Shown here: piece by piece, positions 57,471-64,000 of the stretch
Position numbering within the stretch: position 1 is the first letter of the stretch
Layout of the letters: each line of letters opens with the position of its first letter
NCBI GenBank assembly: GCA_010645155.1
Contig: JAAGOF010000128.1
Location: forward strand, 248,179 to 312,178
Length of the DNA: 64,000 bases
Direction of reading: 5' to 3'
Source: Tigriopus japonicus
Taxonomy: Eukaryota > Arthropoda > Copepoda > Harpacticoida > Harpacticidae
Program-made: the position numbers and the translations under genes
Notes under the pieces: generated by a model
Database searches by the model: none
What the model was told of the DNA's origin: nothing
What the model saw: only the letters and a program-made list of their open reading frames with translations

Positions 57471-60411
57471 TTTAATTATTTTAAAGTGGATGATTTTAAA
57501 GTGGATGGAAAAAGCCTCCTGATTGGCCACAAATTCCATGTGTAAAGCATATATTTTTCAACCAGCTTCCCAATCGTTAAATTCAGTGGCAATGACCTCA
57601 ATCAAGCATGTCCTGAAGTTTCCCAGCAAACTGGGCCAAGGCAACATGGACTTCAAGTAGCCCCGACCACAACCCAATGGACTTTTTGAATACCCTGGTC
57701 TCAAACATGGATCGTACTGAGGAGGCCCATTCAGGTATCCCTGCCTGGAGTCAGCCAGGAATTCAGGAGTCCAGGAATTTGAGCCTGATGTCACCCGTGC
57801 CTGCAATGGCCAAGTCAAGGGCACAGCAGAAAACTGAATACATCTAAAAGCGAGATGAAACACACTTTATCTGCTTGGAAGGCTTGCTGTTTTAAGATGA
57901 GCATACTAAATCTTGCAACTAATTCTCTCAAGGTTTTCATGTTTTTTTTTTAATTAAATGACATTTACCATTCTGGACTTGCAACCCCTCTACTCAAGTC
58001 GTTGAAATTTTCAAAAATAGCCTTAAATTGATTGGGTTCAGGGGTTCTTAAAATTTTTTGAGTCAATGCTTTGGGGTCTCCAATCAATTGTTCAAAATTC
58101 AGTTGGTGACACCATCAATACCTTTAAAACATTGCTCTAAAAACACATGAGCTACAGTAGTTCCCTTTACAAATCAGGTATTAATAAATGAACATTCTGA
58201 CCAAGCGAGGATCTATGAGAATTTCAAACAACATTCACTGCCATGTTTAGAGCAATCCCCTCATAAGAACTTTTTCTTGGGTTATTTTTGTTTTTTTGAT
58301 TTTGCAAATCAAATTGTTTTGGAGCACTTTTCAGAGAGAATGAGTGGCTTTTTATAGTTATTTAAAATTATTCCTCTAATGTTATTTGTTTTGAAATTTA
58401 CGAATTTTTGGCGTTTTTCAAAAATTTTGCAGGGCTTCTAGTTTAAAACCGCTGATTGGGTAGCTTGGAAGATACTTTTTGGAAGAACTTGTTTGAATTG
58501 GCAAAATTAAGAAAGTCACCCTGAATGCTTGCTCTCAAAAGGAACAGCCTGTGTAAAGACAATAAATGTCAAGTGGTTCAACAATTCGAGGCACTGAAAC
58601 GGATCTGTTGCAGAATCTCGCCCTTTCTTTGAATCCTGAATTGCAAGGCGCTAAGAATAATCTCATCGAGATGCATTTTTGACGGCATCACGAAAATCTC
58701 ATCAAACATCTTCAAAGTGAACAAGCAAGGCTAATGAATTATGCAGACTCCCCGCAAGGGTGAAATTAATATTTTGGGACCAATCGCCTTTGCCAAGCTT
58801 TGCACAAGAGTTTTCTGGAAAAGATTTTGAAACCGTCCGTGGATAGGGTGAAATTTCACAATGTCTTGGATTGTCATTCTACCGACAAAACGGTGGTTTA
58901 CTCGTAGAAGTATATCTTTAATTTTTTCAATAAATAGACTACCTTTTAAATAAATCTTTTGTTTTATTTGTTTTTAATCGTCTGCAAATAGCATGTGGGA
59001 AGAAAAGAAATGTTAAATAATGGATGAACTATGAGAGGAATGGAAGTTTTGGTAAAAATTGGCCAGTTCAGATTGTCCAGACAGATATTATTTTAATGTT
59101 CTGATCTCGGCTACCATGAAAGTAAGAGAAAAGTGCATTACATTTAGTGTAATCAACCACTTTTGAAATGCTATGAAATGAATAAAACAACAATCATGTT
59201 ACATGTGTACGATTTAAGCGACTTAAGTGGAAAAGTTGCTTTTATTGAGCTCGAAACGAAAACAATTCGTTTTTGCTTTTGCCCTACTCCCTAGCGCCTT
59301 AATATATTTAATTAATTAATCTGAAATAAGTCACCGAACTGCAAAACTTGAGCTTCACTAAATAGAGACCTTAAGACTCTAAAAAGTGAGACTTAAATGT
59401 TTAAAGTGGATTAATTTCTTTGACTAACATAATGAGTCACATTATGAGTTATTGCGACTAAAACGTATAAACTAAGTTGAATAAACAAATGTCTTATAGC
59501 ATAAAACGTATAATGACATGTCAAATGTAAAGAATGTCATAACGGACGAATAGTTGTGATATCATAGATGAGGTGCCTAGAATAGTTTCAGTGCACATGA
59601 AATAAATAAAAAAGGAGGATTCACAAACATTACAAGTACAGAAGTATATGAAAATCTTGGTTATTTACCGGCGAAATGTGACTGAAATCTTTGGGTTAAA
59701 GCATTTGCTGCACCACCATAAAGAATTTGTCAAGACATGGGAAATGCTTTGATCCCAAGAACATCTCCCTCAGGCTGTAATTGCGAGACAAATCTGGTCA
59801 AATGATGGAGAAACATGAGGTGCTTTTTTGGTGGGGCTCCTCACATGAAGAGCTCATTTGTTTCCAACATAGCACAGGCCCGTAATGCACGTAGTGTTGG
59901 CCCCAGGAACAAATTTACGAAATAAAACCAGATTACACACGTCCTTTTGTTTCAAGATTGCTATTTTACCCATTTGATGAATTGAAAGCAATTGGGATTA
60001 TTTCCATTCAATGAAATTCAAACAAATTCAAAAGCTTCAAATTTTACAACCAAAAAATCTCTTGTCATTTTTTGGGGGTGAGGGAGGAATTTTTATTACC
60101 GCTAAAAGGAATGTGATTCCCTGTAAAGAGAGTAAATAAATTAAAATAGTTAATATAATTATATATTATTATAGTATATATAATATATTATTATTAGTAT
60201 ATATTATATATACATATTAGCAAATAGCTTGCAGAGCTCGGAAAAACAAAACAAAACTTCACCCCCAAAAAAACAGAGCTGAAAGGGGTCGTCCTAATAA
60301 CACACTCATCGGAGTATTGGACGATCTCTAAAGGGACATTTGGCTAATCAAAATGTACACTTCAAATGAACGAATATCGAAAGAAATAAAGCTGAGTCCT
60401 AAAAAAAAAAA
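57471..60411. other. TRPC intron 2, middle part
   Basis: Includes the partial transposase duplicate near 57700 and an AT microsatellite-like tract (60140-60215). Otherwise nothing supported. Confidence 0.4.
60140..60215. repeat. AT-rich low-complexity tract
   Basis: Irregular TATA/ATTATT repeats. Confidence 0.8.
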
Positions 60412-60862
60412 TTAACGTTTATCCGAAATCTGATCTATTAATGAGTTACTGTTGGCAGATCTGTACAACCCTTGAATAGTGGGTTGGTCAGGAATGGTAT
60501 TTAAAAATTTGTCCAATCCTGCCTTAAATGCCATCAGAGGATCAGTCCCTACATATTCCCGACGAAGACTAATGGGCAACAAATTGAACAATGAAGGAGT
60601 TAGAGGAGTTGAAGGAGTTAGAAGAGAGGAGCACTTCATTGTTCGAACTAGCCTTGATTCCTTAGGATTTGGAGGTGCTCTCAAAAGGCAAGTAAAACCT
60701 CTACGATCGCTACAATTGATCTCAAATCCTGGGTTAGGAGAGAGCCCATGAATGCTCTTGAAAACATACAGTATCAGATACCTTTCATACCTTCTCTGAG
60801 TACTGTGCAGCCCTAACTTCTGGAGCCTCTCCCATTTGAACTTTGAAGCCGTTATTACTTCT
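60412..60862 (-). pseudogene. LINE (CR1/Jockey-type) pol C-terminal fragment
   Basis: Open on - for about 150 codons to TAA at 60414-60412: KWERLQKLGLHSTQRRYERY, then LILYVFKSIHGLSPNP, LFNLLPISLR and FKAGLDKFLNTIPDQP. This is the typical post-RT C-terminus of CR1-like pol (RR.RY.IIY.WKI...G..LFN.LP..LR...F...LD.FL...PD.P). The 5' side is cut off, consistent with a 5'-truncated insertion. The frame is intact, so it may be fairly young. Confidence 0.8.
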
Positions 60863-62804
60863 TAGTGTATTGTTATTTTATGTTTCAATTCGTTTGGATT
60901 AGACAAAACTCCGATTTGTGCAAACATCAAAGGCGTATGAATGTCATACTTGCAACAGTTTCCATTAGCAATTGGTGCATCATTGTCTTCATGCAATGAA
61001 TTTCATTATGCCCACATAAACATCATCTTTCTCATGCAAAAAGCCTAAACTTATCGTTGGCAAACATTGAACTAACCCCACGTGAACCCGTAATAACTCA
61101 GTCTGCAAAATATTAAGTTGTCTTATTATCTGTAGCATTACAATGAAAGTCGTGCTTGAGATCTATTAATCTCAGTTTTTCATTAAGTTGGCTGTCCATT
61201 GAGGCGTCTTCAGAATTCCTCATTTTTCTAGAGAAAAGCGAGAATACTGTTTTTTTAGCAAAAGTAACGCATTTCTTTCCAGAAAGAGTCTGGTTTAAAA
61301 TGGGGCCCAATTTCCGGCTCAAAAAGCTCGAGCTTTTGTTATGAGGTTTGAAAATGGCCCCTTTGCCCTCGTATCTCAACTCCTTTCCTCGTTTGGTGTT
61401 GACTTTGTGTCATGGCTTTTTTAAGTTAGGAACAATAGAGCAAAGTTCAAGTGACTCACAAACAGTTAAAGACATGTGTTTCATTTCAAATCCCCAACAA
61501 GCTGTTGTCTATATTTTTAGAGAATTTGCTGATTGTACGTGTTGTATTGGGGTAAATTTAATTATGTTTTACGACAAGGAGAGGCCAACCATTTGTTGTG
61601 GCAAGCTTGAAACTTTGTCATCATGACAAAGGCGAGGAAACAAGAAACAAGGCTCAAAGGGTTTGTTCCCACTTTTTCGGGCCAAAAGACATTGGCAAAA
61701 TAACGATGGCTTGTTGCTTTTGCAAACTGAAGCACAAAAAAGAACACGTGGACTGCTAAGTTCTTGGACATGTTGCATAGTGCTACTCTGTATTGATTCC
61801 AAGGGCAGCATGCCGTTGAGAAGGAGGAAGTTTTGATTCACTTATGAAAGCCCAAAAATGTATTTAAGTGAAACTCCAAGACCAAAGTCAGTCGTTTGGG
61901 GCATGGAAGAACACAAATAAGCAGTAGAAATACCCACGCTCGAGTAGATTATCACTACAAAAGATGCGTTTTTGCGATTGGAAAACGCAGCTTATGTTGT
62001 GAGACTTCACTGGAGCATGGCTATTTATGGTTTGTTCTAGTATGCTTCCACAATACTTCAATAATGTTTCCAAATGACCACAACAAGTGACCTATATTTT
62101 CCATCACTTGTTAAAAACTGTATAATCAGAGAAAAATGTGATCCATTATGATCATCACATCTAAAATTCAATGTTAAAAGTGTATCTGGAAACAACATTT
62201 AAATTGCCATTTTTTCTCATTTTTTGTAAACTTCATCTCAATTTCAAGACTTAATTAAGTACGCTTTTAAGGGTTGAAATTTTTCCACCATCTTGTTTGA
62301 TGAGAGGTTTGTGTCCAAAAAGTTTGGCGTCCATGCAGGACGGATAAAAATGTACGTGGTGTGAGATGACAGGTGCGATGGTGCATTTTAGGGGAGGATT
62401 GTATTTTGAAATTTCTAACAAACGTCAAGCAACAATTTGTTTGCCCCACCACACGTAGGAAACAAATATGAACCCCTGCTTAAATGAAGGCGTTCAGTTT
62501 TTATCTTATAGAAACGTAAAATATCGAAGTTGCACTGCAAGAAAAACTATTTTTTGTATGAACCGGAAGGCCATGAAGACAAAATGATTATTCACGGGGT
62601 TATAGGGTTATTAGGTAATTAGGCCTTTGGCCCTAAGTTGATCATATTAAGCTACGTTTCAAGTGAAGCTTTAGATAGGGATCTGAGGTAAAGATCTTAG
62701 GTATTGTCATGTACTATCCCATTGAAAGTCAAAGTTACTAGCCGCAAGCAATTCACAATTTTTCCCCGAATCATCTAAAGGACATTTCTCTACTTTATTC
62801 ACAG
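60863..62804. other. TRPC intron 2, 3' part
   Basis: No gene supported; ends with acceptor CTACTTTATTCACAG at 62790-62804. Confidence 0.5.
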
Positions 62805-62948
62805 GAAGATTATGCGGCTCGAAACCAGACCTTGTGGATTGACATGCCTTGGTATCTTCGATTTATGCACGTTCTCAAGCAAATTCCGTGTTACCTTCTC
62901 CTCTTCTTGTTTCCCTTGTTCTCTCAATGTTGTCCCTGGAGTAATCCG
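62805..62948 (+). CDS. TRPC-type channel, coding exon 3 (first hydrophobic segment)
   Basis: 144 nt, phase 0 at both ends, between CTTTATTCACAG and CCG|GTGAGT. It encodes EDYAARNQTLWIDMPWYLRF, then CYLLLFLFPLFSQCCPWSNP. This corresponds to the TRPC stretch LWYDEFPGW followed by the hydrophobic FPxxS segment before S1. Residues 361-408 of the protein. The remaining channel (S1-S6, pore, TRP box) must lie to the right of the window. Just downstream a spurious read-through (SVADVERKLQKMKQQ) is in the intron. Confidence 0.85.
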
Positions 62949-64000
62949 GTGAGTTTTCGAGGTGCCATTCCATTACACCATGCTCAAAACTATAGCACTT
63001 TGAGGTTGATTTTTGTACATTTTCTACGCCAAAGGTCGGTAGCCGATGTGGAAAGGAAATTGCAAAAAATGAAACAACAGGTATTAATTGAATTATACGA
63101 AAATTTTCTCCTGAGTTAAAAAAAACTAATGAAAATCAAATAATTCAAAAATATACACTTCGAATTAATTTTGAAAGTTATAATAGCTGGTATGTTAAGC
63201 CTGCCCCAAGGTGTGCTAGTAGCATTGACTTCAAGTCAACTTCAAGCAAACCTTCTCACTATTTGACCTTAACACGAGGTTTGATCGACGAGAAGCATGA
63301 CTGGAAGCATGCGAAGAGGGAAGTTCTCCGGCGTTGTTAAAGCATTCCCAATCAAACACTTTTCAACGCCGATCAAACCAACTCCAAGCGAACTTCCTTT
63401 CAGTGTTTCTTCGACTTTACACCGACAAGTTTCTCACCAATCGCACGAATCCTATTTCAGTCAACCTCAACTAAACACAAAACAGTTTTCGACCCATGCT
63501 CAAACCCATAGATAAAATAGATACAGATATATCAACTTTATGGGCGCCCAAAAATACCCTTTGGAGGGGATTGACTAGAGTTGTTCTGCAGTACAATAAC
63601 GCTCTATTTTTCTTGTGGTAATTAAAGCAAATTCCAGTATAGCCTTTGTGGAACTCTATGGTTTGTTTGGTCAGTTTGCGTTTTGAGCAATTTAATGGAA
63701 TAAAATTTACCCTAAATTAACATGTTTGATTGAGCCAAATATAAGGAAAACGTTTGGTTCGAATCAGAATCCTTGAATTTAAAGACATTCCAAAGTAATA
63801 ACAGTGTTGGTTAAAAGGTATAACAAGCAACCAAGATCTAGTGATGTGTTTCGAGTTGGGAGTGCTGCCATTTTGACTCAAAGTTTATTACCGTTGAACA
63901 GGGTGGGTTGTATTGAACTTTTTGAAAAGACCTCAACAGGGAACAATCTGGCAACACTCGAACTAGTTCGATTTCGATGGATTTCGAGTTGGCAGTGCTG
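62949..64000. other. TRPC intron 3, incomplete
   Basis: AT-rich. TTTCGAGTTGGSAGTGCTG occurs at about 63850 and again at 63982-64000, suggesting the start of a repeat cut by the window end. No exon supported. Confidence 0.4.

Noticed and set aside
62949..63119. Read-through after TRPC exon 3 (contains SVADVERKLQKMKQQ)
   Set aside because: Looks coiled-coil-like but follows a perfect GTGAGT donor and does not match the TRPC sequence expected next (FIKKPFIKF-type).
1..64000. CRISPR, phage, toxin-antitoxin, riboswitch or bacterial operon systems
   Set aside because: The window is clearly eukaryotic and no such pattern was seen on either strand.

Overview
This is a 64-kb, AT-rich window of nuclear DNA from an animal. 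Coding sequence is split by GT-AG introns, there is a pol III tRNA gene, and there are remnants of LINE, mariner, hAT-like and Mutator-like elements. A TTAGG-like motif (the arthropod telomere unit) inside one MITE, together with the gene content, points to an arthropod. A crustacean such as a copepod is plausible but not proven. There is no bacterial-type operon, CRISPR array, phage or defence locus.

Layout. The left edge (1-121) is a broken reverse-transcriptase fragment. Positions 945-2651 hold a complete poly(A)-specific ribonuclease (PARN) gene in one uninterrupted exon on the + strand. Converging on it from the - strand are two tandem serine-hydrolase-like (SERHL/kraken family) genes: an upstream copy (7800 to 5909) and a downstream copy (5842 to 3422). 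Each has three coding exons assembled here, and each encodes 351 residues. Only 66 bp separate the stop of the first from the first in-frame ATG of the second. That gap holds a poly(A) signal and a 3' splice acceptor, which suggests polycistronic transcription with spliced-leader trans-splicing. A 233-bp Mutator-like MITE sits exactly at the first splice donor of the upstream copy and has duplicated that donor.

From 8 to 40 kb I find no confident host protein gene. This part is a graveyard of short non-autonomous DNA transposons (many with exact 7-, 8- or 10-bp target duplications), mariner and LINE relics, a 184-bp palindrome and a tRNA-Pro(CGG) gene at 36941-37012. A GC-richer island (12.3-14.3 kb) has exon-like open frames that I could not assign.

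From 40.2 kb to the right edge runs the 5' part of a TRPC-type cation channel gene on the + strand. Three exons (40217-41091, 53514-53718, 62805-62948) join in phase and give the first 408 residues: ankyrin region, TRP_2 linker and the first hydrophobic segment. The transmembrane core lies beyond the window. Its 12.4-kb and 9.1-kb introns are filled with hAT-like MITEs, a foldback element, and mariner and LINE pieces.

The genes are not one pathway. PARN trims mRNA poly(A) tails, the SERHL pair are predicted organellar alpha/beta hydrolases, and the TRPC gene encodes a membrane channel. The interest lies in gene architecture (compact tandem pair, intron differences, organelle-signal divergence, repeated acceptor-to-ATG spacing) and in the density of nested small transposons.
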